Assembly: GCF_900450995.1 (NCBI RefSeq) | Contig: NZ_UGHY01000002.1 | Location: 1,979,001 to 2,043,000, forward strand | Reading direction: 5' to 3' | DNA length: 64,000 nt | Origin: Haemophilus parainfluenzae | Lineage (GTDB): Bacteria; Pseudomonadota; Gammaproteobacteria; Enterobacterales; Pasteurellaceae | In this document: positions 48,811-58,069 of the stretch, in pieces | Layout: each line of letters opens with the position of its first letter | Position numbering within the stretch: position 1 is the stretch's first letter | Notes under the pieces: model-generated | The model's input: the letters and a program-made list of their open reading frames with translations, nothing else | What the model was told of the DNA's origin: nothing | Databases searched by the model: none | Translations under genes and position numbers: made by a program

Positions 48811-49554
48811 TTAGCGTTCTTTCCAATATCCAATCCACTCTTTGAGTAATTGCATATTTTTGGTAATCGCGCCACCTTGTGGAATAAAATGCATCATATT
48901 GAGTCCGTAACTGTCGGGCGTAATGCCTTCACCTACACTTGCAGATAACACATCAAAGCCTTGTTGTTGGAATAATAATTTTGCACGTTGCATATGCCAT
49001 TCATTAGTGACTAAAATAATTTTATGAATACCTTCTTTTTCTAATATTTGTTTGGTGAAAAGTGCATTTTCTTTAGTAGTAAGGGCTTTAGGTTCAATCC
49101 ATTTGGTTGGCACATTAAAGAAGTTTTGGAGTTCTTCGGCGGCGATTTTTGCTTCAATGGCGCCTGTTGGACTTGCCCCTGTAATTAATAATGGCAAATG
49201 CGTTTCTTTTTGTAAGAAAGCGGCATAACGTAATCGTTCAAGTTGGATACCTGTTGAAGCTAATGGCGCATAAAGCTCTTTGCTATCACGCAAGCCACCA
49301 CCAAGTAAAACGATCGCTTGAGCTTGTTGGTAATCTTGCAGTGTTAAATGATCTTCAGTGATGAGACTATCTTTAAGTACTTGTGCAGTGTAAGGGATAC
49401 TTAAAAGATAGAGTAGTGAGAAGCCAAGTGCGGTCGAAATTCGGCTTAATTTTTTGAAATTGAATTTAGCTAGAATAAGTGAAAGCCCCCATAAAATTAA
49501 AATATTAAATGGGGGAAGAATCATGGCCGTGATGAGCTTTTTTAATTCAAACAT
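48811..49554 (-). CDS. elyC: ElyC/YdcF-like DUF218 envelope protein
   Basis: A 247-residue inner-membrane protein with two N-terminal helices (about residues 12-28 and 36-55) and a periplasmic DUF218 domain starting AQAIVLLGGGLRDSKELY, with LLITGASPTGAIEAKIAAEEL and VTNEWHMQRAKLLFQQQGF. E. coli ElyC has the same plan and helps peptidoglycan assembly via lipid-carrier use. It overlaps the pyruvyl transferase gene by 13 bases, which links it to glycan synthesis. The gene symbol is by resemblance. Confidence 0.82.
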   Translation of the reverse strand: MFELKKLITAMILPPFNILILWGLSLILAKFNFKKLSRISTALGFSLLYLLSIPYTAQVLKDSLITEDHLTLQDYQQAQAIVLLGGGLRDSKELYAPLASTGIQLERLRYAAFLQKETHLPLLITGASPTGAIEAKIAAEELQNFFNVPTKWIEPKALTTKENALFTKQILEKEGIHKIILVTNEWHMQRAKLLFQQQGFDVLSASVGEGITPDSYGLNMMHFIPQGGAITKNMQLLKEWIGYWKER

Positions 49555-50510
49555 GATTTATCCAATTCAACGAAGTTTAAGTTTTGAGTCCATAGTTTTG
49601 CATAGCTACTATTTTTTCCATAAGAGTTATCATAAACAACATTTGGTATTTCTAACAAGCAGGAAAAAATATGACCGTGTAAACGAGTAGTAATCACTTT
49701 ATCATTATCTAAGAATACTCGGGCAACACGTTTTACAATTTTATGAGTATATGTGTACCAAAATTGATGAGAAAGATTTTTCAAACAATCTAAATTAAAT
49801 TTATTTGCAATTTTATTCATTCTCCAACTAAATGCTAAAACAATGTCGTCTGTCTTGGAGAGAATATCATCCCAATCTTTTACAGTACTGTTGATTGGAA
49901 TTTGCGTTAAAATATTTTTTTCTACATCACTCGCTTCAATATCTTTACGTAAGAAGTAAAGTTTTTTTCCTGTTTTTCCTTGCTTAGTTTCCATTGTGCC
50001 ATAAAGTTGATGTGCCATATCGGGTGATAAATAAACATGATCAGAAAATTTTGCAAATAGATTTGCTGTTCTTTCATCGCGAGCCAGTAAATGACAATCA
50101 CTGTGGTTACGGAAAAGTGCGGCTGATTTTTGTAGATTTTCTTCGTGCTTAAAATAAGCAGTTTGTGGCAACACAATAATGCGATTATTCGGGAAATGCG
50201 TCACCATTTCTTCACGGATCTTTTGATGCTGTGGATAAAGATCGCCAAAGTTACCGCCACCATGTAAAAGGATGGTGGTGTTTGGTGTGATTTTTGCTTT
50301 GACTTCTTCAAGATCTAAATCGTATTCACAGCGTTTTAAAGTCACGTTAATGTGGTGATCTTTAAAAAATTGCTCAGTTCCGTGATAAATCAGTAAATCG
50401 CCTACGTTCAAATGAAGCGGGTAGTCGAAATAAAATACATCGTTTTTATCTTTGATTAGTTCAACAATAGGATTCAGTTTGTTTTTTAAATCAATAAGGA
50501 GTTGATTCAT
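49542..50510 (-). CDS. Polysaccharide pyruvyl transferase family protein
   Basis: Soluble 322-residue enzyme of the family that adds pyruvate ketals to sugars from phosphoenolpyruvate. Diagnostic stretches are LHLNVGDLLIYHGTEQFF (near 33), LLHGGGNFGDLYPQHQKIRE (near 82) and the C-terminal KVITTRLHGHIFSCLLEIP. It overlaps the flippase gene by 20 bases and the ElyC-like gene by 13, so all three form one operon. The acceptor polysaccharide (LPS side chain or exopolysaccharide) is unknown. Confidence 0.88.
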   Translation of the reverse strand: MNQLLIDLKNKLNPIVELIKDKNDVFYFDYPLHLNVGDLLIYHGTEQFFKDHHINVTLKRCEYDLDLEEVKAKITPNTTILLHGGGNFGDLYPQHQKIREEMVTHFPNNRIIVLPQTAYFKHEENLQKSAALFRNHSDCHLLARDERTANLFAKFSDHVYLSPDMAHQLYGTMETKQGKTGKKLYFLRKDIEASDVEKNILTQIPINSTVKDWDDILSKTDDIVLAFSWRMNKIANKFNLDCLKNLSHQFWYTYTHKIVKRVARVFLDNDKVITTRLHGHIFSCLLEIPNVVYDNSYGKNSSYAKLWTQNLNFVELDKSCLN

Positions 50511-52029
50511 TTTTTACTCTTTTCTTTAAATAGCTAAACAAGAAATTTTTTTCTGCTGTGTTTAATCCGAAGATTAAAATGACACAGATTAATACCATTT
50601 CTAAGATGATGGATTGTCCAATAAATTCCAATAAAGAATAACTGCGGCTGGTATCTGATATATAGATGATACCTAATAGCAGGCCAAACACCACGCCGAC
50701 ATTCACTAAATATGAGACAAATTCTTTTTGGTTAAATTTAATTTTTTTATTAATAAAATATAATCGATAGATTTGTGAGATGACCATCGTACTAAATTTA
50801 CCCACAAAGGCAAATACTGGATTATAGCCTAGTGTGAACAAATAATAAGCCAATGGTACCGTACAAAGATCAATTAACGCCACAATGATATTGTATTGTT
50901 TTACGGTAGATGTACCAATGGCTAATGCACTCATCCAAAAGGCGCCAGCCATTGCACTGATCAATAAGCAAGCAATAATAGCTTGTACAAGTTGTTCAGT
51001 ATATTGCGGAAGATGATCGCCTAGCCAAAATGTCAGTAAGGTATGGGTGAAATACAATACAGGCGCAGAGAGAATCGCCATTAAATAAAGTGAATATTTT
51101 GAAATACCAAGAATTAATTGGCGATTGCGATCATAATCTTTTGCTGCATAAGACTGAACCAACTGCGGATTAGCTGCCATTTGGAAATTATTCACAAAGC
51201 TATAAATGGCACCTTCTACTTGTGTCGCAATGGCGACAGCGGCGTTGACTGCGACACCAAAGAATAAGTTAGATACCATATTTAAGCCTTGGGTCGAACC
51301 CACATAGGCAATTTGCCCCATGAGCATCCAACCGGAAAAACTCACCATTTCTTTAGTTTTGCTTAAATCTTTATATAAACGGAAACGTGCTGCTTCTTTG
51401 AAATAATATTTAGTGAATAACGCATAAAGAGAGAGCACAATTAAGCTGACTGAAAGCAATAAGCCGCCATAAGTAATCAACTTATCGTAATGTGTGATAT
51501 GGCTTAAGATAAAAACAGAAGTCAGTTTTAAAATGGTTTCACCTAATCCTAACCACGCATAGAATCCCATTTTTTCATGGGCAACAATCATGGCATTGAA
51601 TGGCGCCTTGATGATTTCAGCAAGGGCAATAATTAATGCCAATTGGTAAACGATATTTGCAGCTTGCAAGCGTTCAGCGGGGATCACTAATTTGTGATTT
51701 AAAAACCATAAACCTACAGTTTCAGCTAACACTAATACGATAAAAATAATGAGTAGGTGATTTAAAATACTAATATTAAAGACTTTATTGACACGTTGGA
51801 TGTCATTTGAGGCTTTTTCTACGTTAATAAAACGCTGAGTGGTGGCGGTCATTGTGCCATTAAAAAAGGAAAATAAGACCACGACACCCATCACAATGTT
51901 ATAGATACCAAAATCTTCTACACCCAAAACCTGTAATACCACACGAGAGATATACAGCATCGCTCCCATATTGAAGAGCATTCGGATGTAAAGAAATAGC
52001 ATATTTTTAGCAATGGTTTTATTTGACAT
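50491..52029 (-). CDS. Wzx-like polysaccharide flippase (MATE/MOP superfamily)
   Basis: A 512-residue membrane protein with about 12-14 helices. The N-terminus MLFLYIRMLFNMGAMLYISRVVLQVLGVEDFGIYNIVMG is the standard O-antigen/oligosaccharide flippase opening. First gene of the operon with the pyruvyl transferase and ElyC-like genes. Expected to move lipid-linked sugars to the periplasmic face. No polymerase, ligase or other glycosyltransferase is nearby, so the cassette is incomplete on its own. Confidence 0.87.
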   Translation of the reverse strand: MSNKTIAKNMLFLYIRMLFNMGAMLYISRVVLQVLGVEDFGIYNIVMGVVVLFSFFNGTMTATTQRFINVEKASNDIQRVNKVFNISILNHLLIIFIVLVLAETVGLWFLNHKLVIPAERLQAANIVYQLALIIALAEIIKAPFNAMIVAHEKMGFYAWLGLGETILKLTSVFILSHITHYDKLITYGGLLLSVSLIVLSLYALFTKYYFKEAARFRLYKDLSKTKEMVSFSGWMLMGQIAYVGSTQGLNMVSNLFFGVAVNAAVAIATQVEGAIYSFVNNFQMAANPQLVQSYAAKDYDRNRQLILGISKYSLYLMAILSAPVLYFTHTLLTFWLGDHLPQYTEQLVQAIIACLLISAMAGAFWMSALAIGTSTVKQYNIIVALIDLCTVPLAYYLFTLGYNPVFAFVGKFSTMVISQIYRLYFINKKIKFNQKEFVSYLVNVGVVFGLLLGIIYISDTSRSYSLLEFIGQSIILEMVLICVILIFGLNTAEKNFLFSYLKKRVKNESTPY

Positions 52030-52130
52030 TGTGAAAATGAAATTAGAAAAATTGGGGAATTATAGGGGGGATTGGGGTGTGTAGCAAGCATTGTGCAAGT
52101 TCTAGGTAGCCGTATAGGCCTTATAAAGAG

Positions 52131-52158
52131 AAAAGGCTAAATATAATTTAGCCTTTTG
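52131..52158. terminator. Terminator after the SbmA/YddA-like gene
   Basis: AAAAGGCTAAAT and ATTTAGCCTTTT are complementary around AT(A). It lies just beyond the stop of the ABC gene on the minus strand. Confidence 0.85.
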
Positions 52159-52162
52159 TTAT

Positions 52163-53923
52163 TTATACGATGCAGACTGCCAGATCTAATTGCTTGTTAT
52201 GGAATTGATGTAATGTACCACGATGGCCGACACTTAGAATGATCATATTCGGTAAGCGCTCTTTAATCGTTTTATAAAGGAGATATTCTGTTGGCTCATC
52301 AAGTGCTGATGTGGTTTCATCTAAAAAGACCACTTCAGGCTTCGTCAGTAAAATCCGAATAAATGCCACACGCTGTAATTCACCCGGTGACAAAATAGCT
52401 TGCCAATCGTTATCTATATCAAGACTATGAAGATATTTATCCAAACAGCAATCTGCGAGTGTTTTTTCCAATTCAGGATGATAAGGATCAATATCTGGAT
52501 AGCAAATCGCTTCACGTAACGTGCCTTGTGGCATATAAGGACGTTGTGGTAGGAACAAACTAGTCACGCAAGGGTGTTCTACTAAGCCAACTGTCTCAAA
52601 AGGATAAATTCCAGCCATTGCTTTTAATAGGGATGTTTTCCCAGTGCCAGATGGACCTTGAATTAATAAAGCATCACCATTTTTTAATTCAATATTTAAG
52701 TTATTAAGCAACAATCTACCTTGCTCATCTTTAATACCAAAGTTTGACAATGCAACACGGTTAGAACATTTCATGGGTTGATGAACCTCTGAATGATCTA
52801 ATTCATCCAACTTAGTCATAAAACCATAAAGACGATTTAAACGCGCTTGGTAGAGTGTAAATTCTTCATAGAACAAACGGAAGAAGGAAAGTGCGGTCAT
52901 TAATCGGTTAAATGCTTGCACAGTTTGGTGCATATCGCCCAGCTTGATTTGTCCAGTGAAAAAACGAGGCGCTTGCAGCATTAACGGTAAGAGTTTTGCA
53001 ACGCGCGTGACACTTCCATTAAATCCGTCTAACCCCAGCATTCTCAATACAATTGCCCAACGGTTATGAATGATTTCGGCAAATTTATTTTTCAGTAAAT
53101 GCTGTTCTTGCTGTTCACCTTGATAGAACGCGATACTTTCCGCATTATCTCGCACTCGAATTAAAGAATAACGGTAGTCACCATTGAGTTTTTCTTTATT
53201 GAAGTTTAGCTTGATTAAAGGGTGACCAATCCAAACGGACATTAATGTTGCGAGGATAATAAAGGCATAAATAAAGAAAACAACACCTTTTTCGATATTC
53301 AAGCCGAAAAGGCTCAACACCCCAGACAGTGACCAAAGAATGATGGTGAATTCAATGGTAGTCAGAATTGAATTAATCATGCCCCGCACAATTTTGACGG
53401 TGCTACTGATAAATTCACGTGCATCTTGTTCAATACGTTGATCAATATTATCGGGCAAATCTTTTTCGTATTTGAGGCGATAGTATTTTTTATTTTCTAA
53501 CCATCGTTTAACAAGGACTTTATTCAAGCTTTCCAACCAACGGATTTCAAATACTTGTTGCAAGAAATAATCAGCGATGGAGTGGATGACTTGTACCAAT
53601 ACTAAAAGGGCATTCAGTTTTGCAAAGAACCAAAACTTATCCGCATCTAATTCCTGCATTGAGCTATAAAGCCCATTATAGAAAAAAGAGTTGAGTACGC
53701 TGAAGCGCACTTCTAACAAAATCATGGTAAACAACACCAGTAGCATAACGATGATTTTGATGCTGTTACGGCGATTAATCGAAGGGGATGCAATATGCCA
53801 AAACTTCTGACCGAATGTGGTTTGTTTGAGTGCCAGTGTCGTCACGCTAAAGCACACAATTATCCAGAAAAGTGCGGTCAAAATCCAGCTTAAACTTGAG
53901 TTAAGTTCAGTTTGCCAATTCAT
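52163..53923 (-). CDS. SbmA/BacA/YddA-type ABC transporter (membrane plus ATPase domain)
   Basis: A 586-residue fused ABC protein. Residues about 1-330 form the ABC_membrane_2 (SbmA/BacA-like) domain with six helices and the motif RWLENKKYYRLKYEKDLPDNIDQRIEQD. The C-terminal ATPase has Walker A GPSGTGKTSLLKAM (near 419), signature LSPGELQRVAFIR (near 510) and Walker B VVFLDETTSALD. E. coli YddA has the same fused design, whereas SbmA lacks the ATPase. Possible substrates include peptides, cobalamin or lipids; not decidable here. Confidence 0.85.
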   Translation of the reverse strand: MNWQTELNSSLSWILTALFWIIVCFSVTTLALKQTTFGQKFWHIASPSINRRNSIKIIVMLLVLFTMILLEVRFSVLNSFFYNGLYSSMQELDADKFWFFAKLNALLVLVQVIHSIADYFLQQVFEIRWLESLNKVLVKRWLENKKYYRLKYEKDLPDNIDQRIEQDAREFISSTVKIVRGMINSILTTIEFTIILWSLSGVLSLFGLNIEKGVVFFIYAFIILATLMSVWIGHPLIKLNFNKEKLNGDYRYSLIRVRDNAESIAFYQGEQQEQHLLKNKFAEIIHNRWAIVLRMLGLDGFNGSVTRVAKLLPLMLQAPRFFTGQIKLGDMHQTVQAFNRLMTALSFFRLFYEEFTLYQARLNRLYGFMTKLDELDHSEVHQPMKCSNRVALSNFGIKDEQGRLLLNNLNIELKNGDALLIQGPSGTGKTSLLKAMAGIYPFETVGLVEHPCVTSLFLPQRPYMPQGTLREAICYPDIDPYHPELEKTLADCCLDKYLHSLDIDNDWQAILSPGELQRVAFIRILLTKPEVVFLDETTSALDEPTEYLLYKTIKERLPNMIILSVGHRGTLHQFHNKQLDLAVCIV

Positions 53924-53949
53924 TGATTATCCAATAAAGTAAAAAACGA

Positions 53950-53976
53950 AAAAAAGGGCGAAATATTCGCCCTCGT
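53950..53976 (-). terminator. Terminator after the siderophore receptor
   Basis: On the minus strand GGGCGAATATTTCGCCC forms the stem and is followed by a long T-run. Confidence 0.85.
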
Positions 53977-53989
53977 ATTGTGCGCTCAA

Positions 53990-56172
53990 TTAAAACTCAA
54001 CTTTCGTGTTAAGGATAAATTCACGTCCATAACCTAATGCAACAGGGATTAACGTGTTTGTTGCGTTACCAGAGGTAGATGGATAGTAAGTTTTATCTGT
54101 TAAGTTTTTACCATTAAGTTGGAAAGAGACTTTCTTGCCAGAGATTTTGGTATCGTAAGCAATAAAGGCATCATACACCACGGCATGAGGTAATTTGTAT
54201 GCTTTTGTATAAGTATTATTGTAGGCATACCAGGAACCTAAATAACGAGCACCACCACCAACACGGATGTTACCAAAATCAAATTCACCTACGTTATAAG
54301 CTAAGAATAGAGAAGCTTGATGTTTTGGTACACCAGAAAGTTGTTGATTTACTGCATCAGGATAAAGCTCATTTTCAAGTGATTTTACTTTGGTGTATGT
54401 ATAGTTAGCTGCTACGCTTAGACTATCCGTAATTTGACCATTAAGATCGAATTCCACACCACGAGAACGTTGTTTGCCGACGATATTCAATTGCGCATTT
54501 GAACCAGAACCAACAGCCTCAGCAACATTACGTTTGCTGATATTGAATAATGCAAGTGTCGCATTAAAGCCTGAGTTTTCGTATTTTGCACCAATTTCAA
54601 AAGATTTACCTTGTTCTGGTTTTAAATCGCCGCTAACTGGTGTTGCCACACTCATTTGTGGACGGAAAGACTCAGAGTAGTTTGCAAAGGTCGCAATATG
54701 TGGCGTAAATTTATATGCGGCACCTAATTGATACAATAATTTACCATCGTGCTGATCGGTATTTCCGGTTTTTGTTAGATTTTGACCTTTTTTACAGTTT
54801 GCCGCATTTAAGCAATGACGTCCTGCAAATTGATCAAAATACTCATAACGTAAACCGCCCGTCATAATAAAGTTATCTGTAAAGTAGGCGGTATCTTGAA
54901 TATAAACACCAACGGTTTTGAGATAGTTATATTGGTAGGCATTGCCGTTACCATTTTTATGTTCCGCAACAGGGCTGGTATAGTTTGGATTATCAATATT
55001 GATATCAGAATTCATGATGCCTTGGTTATAAATAGGACCAATATCGCGAATATTACGCATAGTATCAATCCCGCTACAAAGCGGTTAGCAATATCACCAA
55101 TACCAAATTCACCAACGATATTTAATGTACCACTATGAACACGTTGATCGCCTTGTTGCTGTTCAATTGCACGGCGGGCTGTACGTGTTTTAACGTTAAC
55201 ATTTGTAATACGAGCTTGATCGTAGAAATATTTGTAACGAGCATAGCTGTAACCTGCATTTAATTTCCAACCATCACTTAATTTGTGTTCAATTTTGAAA
55301 TCGATGTTATCGGTTTTTGCCGTGGTTTCATTATTTGGCTCATCTAAACGACGCGATACAGGAATATCCGGTAATGCATTAGTTGCCGTTAAAAGATTTG
55401 TACCACGATCAAATGGCTCAAGAATATCTTTGTGTTCATAAGAAAGAAGCACTTTAGTTTTATCATTTTCCCAAGAAAGAGAGGGTGCGTAAGTCGTATT
55501 TTTCACTTTGCCAAAATTACGCCAGTAGTCTTTTTCTTGTTTGTCATAGATAAAGCGGTAAGCAAAACCATTTCCTAAACCACCAGTAAAATCTAATTGC
55601 GTTCCCCACAGGCTATGATTACCTAAGGTTCCACCAACGACATAACGTGGTGTTTGTTGTGGTTTTTTAGTAATGATATTAACTACACCACCTGGATCTT
55701 GAATACCATAAAGTACGGATGCAGGTCCTTTTAAAACTTCAACGGTTTCAGTTGTCGCGCTAAAGTTTTTAGCTGGGCCAGCTTGTAAACCGTTACGCAT
55801 AATTGAGTTATCGCGGTTTCCACCGAAACCACGTTTTTGGATAGCATCAAACATACCACCTAACGTATTCGCTTGACTCACACCACTGACGTTATAAAGA
55901 GCATCAATGAGTGATTCAGGTTTGCGATCTTCTAGTAGTTTAGTTGAAAGAATGTTTACTGTGTTTGGCGTGTCGAATACTGGCACTTCAGCTTTTGATA
56001 CGACAGATGTCCCAGTCATTTGGTAACCATTTTGTTTAATCCCCGTATCTTGAACGTTAATTTGCTCAAGCGTTTCGGTATTTGTATCTACGGTCTGCTC
56101 AGTTTCTGCAAACGTAGAAATGGAAAAAGTGGTTAAAAGTGCGGTTGAAATAAGGCTTAATTTAAAATTCAT
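53990..56172 (-). pseudogene. TonB-dependent siderophore receptor, frameshifted
   Basis: Outer-membrane receptor of the TIGR01783 siderophore class, about 727 residues if restored. It starts at ATG 56172 with signal peptide ending STFA. The plug shows [34 protein letters not shown] and [25 protein letters not shown]. The first frame runs to about residue 365 (IANRFVAG) and then enters a nonsense tail ending at 55012. The correct barrel continues in the next frame as [16 protein letters not shown] and ends in FILNTKVEF with terminal Phe. Adding one G to GCGGGATTGAT (55069-55075) restores the frame. It may be a pseudogene, a reversible mutation or a sequencing error. A Fur-like box and promoter lie upstream. 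Confidence 0.85.
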
Positions 56173-56205
56173 AATTGCTTCCCAATAGATAATAAGAGAG
56201 CCCAA

Positions 56206-56234
56206 AGTATAGCGAAAACGTTTACGTCAATCAA
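56206..56234 (-). promoter_or_regulatory. Candidate promoter of the siderophore receptor
   Basis: On the minus strand TTGATT (56234-56229) and TATACT (56211-56206) are separated by 17 bases, about 35 bases before the ATG at 56172. Confidence 0.6.
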
Positions 56235-56249
56235 TGCAAATTATTTTCA
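56235..56249 (-). promoter_or_regulatory. Fur-like box next to the siderophore receptor promoter
   Basis: On the minus strand TGAAAATAATTTGCA matches the 7-1-7 Fur consensus TGATAATNATTATCA at 11 of 14 fixed positions and abuts the -35. Confidence 0.5.
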
Positions 56250-56300
56250 TTTATATATGGGTTATCTAGAAAAGATTCATTCAAATTAAGCAGGGGATAA

Positions 56301-56334
56301 AAAGAAAAAATCCTAAGCTAAAAAGCTTGGGATT
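56301..56334 (-). terminator. Minus-strand terminator with no gene attached
   Basis: AATCCCAAGC and GCTTAGGATT (minus strand, one mismatch) form a stem followed by TTTTTTCTTT. No minus-strand gene ends just before it. It would fit the terminator of a tRNA whose body was separated by insertion of the element to the right. Confidence 0.6.
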
Positions 56335-56340
56335 GCAATA

Positions 56341-56351
56341 TGGTGCACTAG
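56341..56351 (-). other. Possible attachment-site core (tRNA 3'-end-like)
   Basis: On the minus strand the sequence reads CTAGTGCACCA, which would suit a 7-base acceptor strand, discriminator A and CCA. It is followed within 10 bases by the orphan terminator. No tRNA body precedes it here; it would lie at the far end of the element, outside the window. This marks the probable left boundary of the mobile element. Only weak evidence. Confidence 0.3.
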
Positions 56352-56521
56352 CTGAACCCGAATTTGCTTGTATTACATTGATTTTAAATGTTTATTTTTA
56401 AAGGGCAAAAATCTTGTTACTAAGCTTGTTACTAAAAATCAAATTCACTAAAAATTTATGATAGTTTCTGATGCCATAATACCACTAATAAGCCGTGCGT
56501 TAAAAATTTTATAGAAAAACT

Positions 56522-56622
56522 GTTCACCTTGTTCACCAATCCTTAAAACTCTTTATTTATTATATAGTTATATTCTTTTCTATTGTTCACCAACTGTTCA
56601 CCATTGTTCACCTTTGTTCACC
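56522..56622 (+). repeat. Six GTTCACC iterons in two clusters around an A/T-rich core
   Basis: Exact GTTCACC copies start at 56522, 56531, 56585, 56596, 56606 and 56616. Two are on the left and four on the right, 9-11 bases apart, about one helical turn. Between them are about 47 bases of nearly pure A/T. The plan matches replication origins of phage satellites (iteron clusters flanking an A/T-rich melting region). They could also be repressor sites. The rest of 56350-56520 is A/T-rich with no gene. Confidence 0.7.
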
Positions 56623-56697
56623 AATCAAAAAAAGATATCTCGATACAGAATATTTAGTCTATAACTGTTCAAAATTTAAGCAACCAAACAATCTTAA

Positions 56698-56724
56698 CTT
56701 ACCGTATCTAATCGTAACTAAACT
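56698..56724 (+). promoter_or_regulatory. Shared 14-bp motif and -10 box before the capsid operon
   Basis: CTTACCGTATCTAA (56698-56711) is repeated exactly at 63494-63507. In both places a -10-like hexamer (TAAACT here, TAAAAT there) starts exactly 21 bases after the first base of the motif. No good -35 exists. This looks like an activator-dependent promoter used twice in the element. Confidence 0.55.
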
Positions 56725-56791
56725 ATTGAAAAATAAGATATTTATTTAATAATCAAAACGCTATATATTATATTTTGACTTAATAGAAGTC

Positions 56792-56805
56792 GTCTAAATT
56801 TAGAC
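56792..56805. promoter_or_regulatory. 14-bp perfect palindrome before the capsid gene
   Basis: GTCTAAATTTAGAC is self-complementary and lies 22 bases before the capsid ATG, in the leader of the operon. Possible operator or RNA hairpin. Confidence 0.4.
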
Positions 56806-56827
56806 TAAAAAATCTTATAAGGAATAG

Positions 56828-58024
56828 ATGAATATGTTTAAAAAATTAATTGAGTTACGCCAACAAAAGGCGGAAAAAGTCGCAGAAATGCGCTCAATGC
56901 TTGAAAAAGCAGAAAAAGAAAATCGTTCATTGAATGAATCTGAATCAGTGGATTTTGAAAAGCTGAAAGATTTAGTTAAACAGATGAGCGATGAAATCAG
57001 CAAATATGAGGCGGTGGCTGATGAAGAACGTAACCTTAACGAACAATCTCAACAGGTAGAACAACGTAACATGAAACAACTTTCAAATGATGAGTTACGC
57101 CATTATGTAAAAACTGGTGAACTTCGCAATTTAACTACGGCTAACGGTGAAGATGGTGGATATTCAGTTATCCCACAGTTAGACAAAGATGTAATGAAAC
57201 GCTTAACAGACGATAGCGTAATGCGCCAACTTTGTAACGTAGTACGCTTACCGGTTGGAGCGAAAGAATACAAAAAATTAGTATCGGCTGGCGGTGCAGC
57301 AGTAGAACACGGCACAGAAGGCACAGCACGCAACGGCACAGCAACCCCGAAACTTCATGAAGTAACAATCGCTTTAAATTCAATCTATGCTTACCCTAAG
57401 ACTACACAAGAAATCTTAGACTTCTCAAGCATTGATGTTTTAGGTTGGCTAACTGATGAAATTTCTGAGACCTTCACAGAAACAGAAGAAACTGATTTAA
57501 CTTCCGGTGATGGTAACAAGAAATCAAAAGGCTTTTTAACCTATCAACGCACAACCGAAGATGACAAAACTCGACAATTCGGCAAACTTCAAAAAATTGA
57601 AGTGGCAGGCGTAGCGAAGATTGATGCAGATACTTTAATCGATGCGTTCTATACACTTCATAGCAAATACCGCAAAAATGCAGTGTGGGTGATGTCATCA
57701 ACGATTGCGGCAGCATTACAAAAACTTAAAAACAAAAACGGCGATTATATCTGGCGCGATGGTTTAACAGCCGATGCCCCAGCAACATTATTAGGTCGTC
57801 CAGTCCACTTCTTAGAAACAATGCCGACAGGTGGAGCAAATAAAGCAGTAATTGCCTTCGGTGACTTCAAACGCGGATATTTCATTGTAGATCACGAAAC
57901 AGGCGTGCGAACCCGTCCGGACAACTTAACCGAACCAGGATTCTATAAAGTACACACCGATAAATATTTAGGCGGTGGCGTAGTAGATTCAAACGCTATC
58001 AAAGTGATTGAGACAACAGCATAA
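56828..58024 (+). CDS. HK97-type phage major capsid protein
   Basis: Main shell protein of 398 residues. The first about 100 residues are a charged coiled coil (LRQQKAEKVAEMRSMLEKAEKENRSL), the delta scaffold domain removed by the protease. The HK97-fold body begins near TTANGEDGGYSVIPQ and contains the spine-helix and P-domain stretches (YPKTTQEILDFSSIDVLGWLTDEISETF; GRPVHFLETMP; FGDFKRGYFIVDH). An alternative ATG six bases on has a better-spaced AAGGA. It is the first gene of the packaging operon, whereas in ordinary HK97-like phages capsid comes after terminase, portal and protease. Confidence 0.94.
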   Translation: MNMFKKLIELRQQKAEKVAEMRSMLEKAEKENRSLNESESVDFEKLKDLVKQMSDEISKYEAVADEERNLNEQSQQVEQRNMKQLSNDELRHYVKTGELRNLTTANGEDGGYSVIPQLDKDVMKRLTDDSVMRQLCNVVRLPVGAKEYKKLVSAGGAAVEHGTEGTARNGTATPKLHEVTIALNSIYAYPKTTQEILDFSSIDVLGWLTDEISETFTETEETDLTSGDGNKKSKGFLTYQRTTEDDKTRQFGKLQKIEVAGVAKIDADTLIDAFYTLHSKYRKNAVWVMSSTIAAALQKLKNKNGDYIWRDGLTADAPATLLGRPVHFLETMPTGGANKAVIAFGDFKRGYFIVDHETGVRTRPDNLTEPGFYKVHTDKYLGGGVVDSNAIKVIETTA

Positions 58025-58055
58025 ATCATAGAGGGGCGAAAGCCCCTTTTTTTGC
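58025..58055 (+). terminator. Small hairpin between capsid and protease genes
   Basis: GAGGGGCGAAAGCCCCTTTTTTTG: GGGGC pairs with GCCCC around GAAA, followed by seven Ts. A partial terminator here would make much more capsid mRNA than downstream mRNA. Confidence 0.75.
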
Positions 58056-58069
58056 TTAATAGGTGAAAT

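Noticed and set aside
56385..56540. C-terminal remnant of an integrase on the minus strand near the left junction
   Set aside because: Short frames ending in basic residues can be read, but no integrase catalytic motif is present and stops interrupt each frame.
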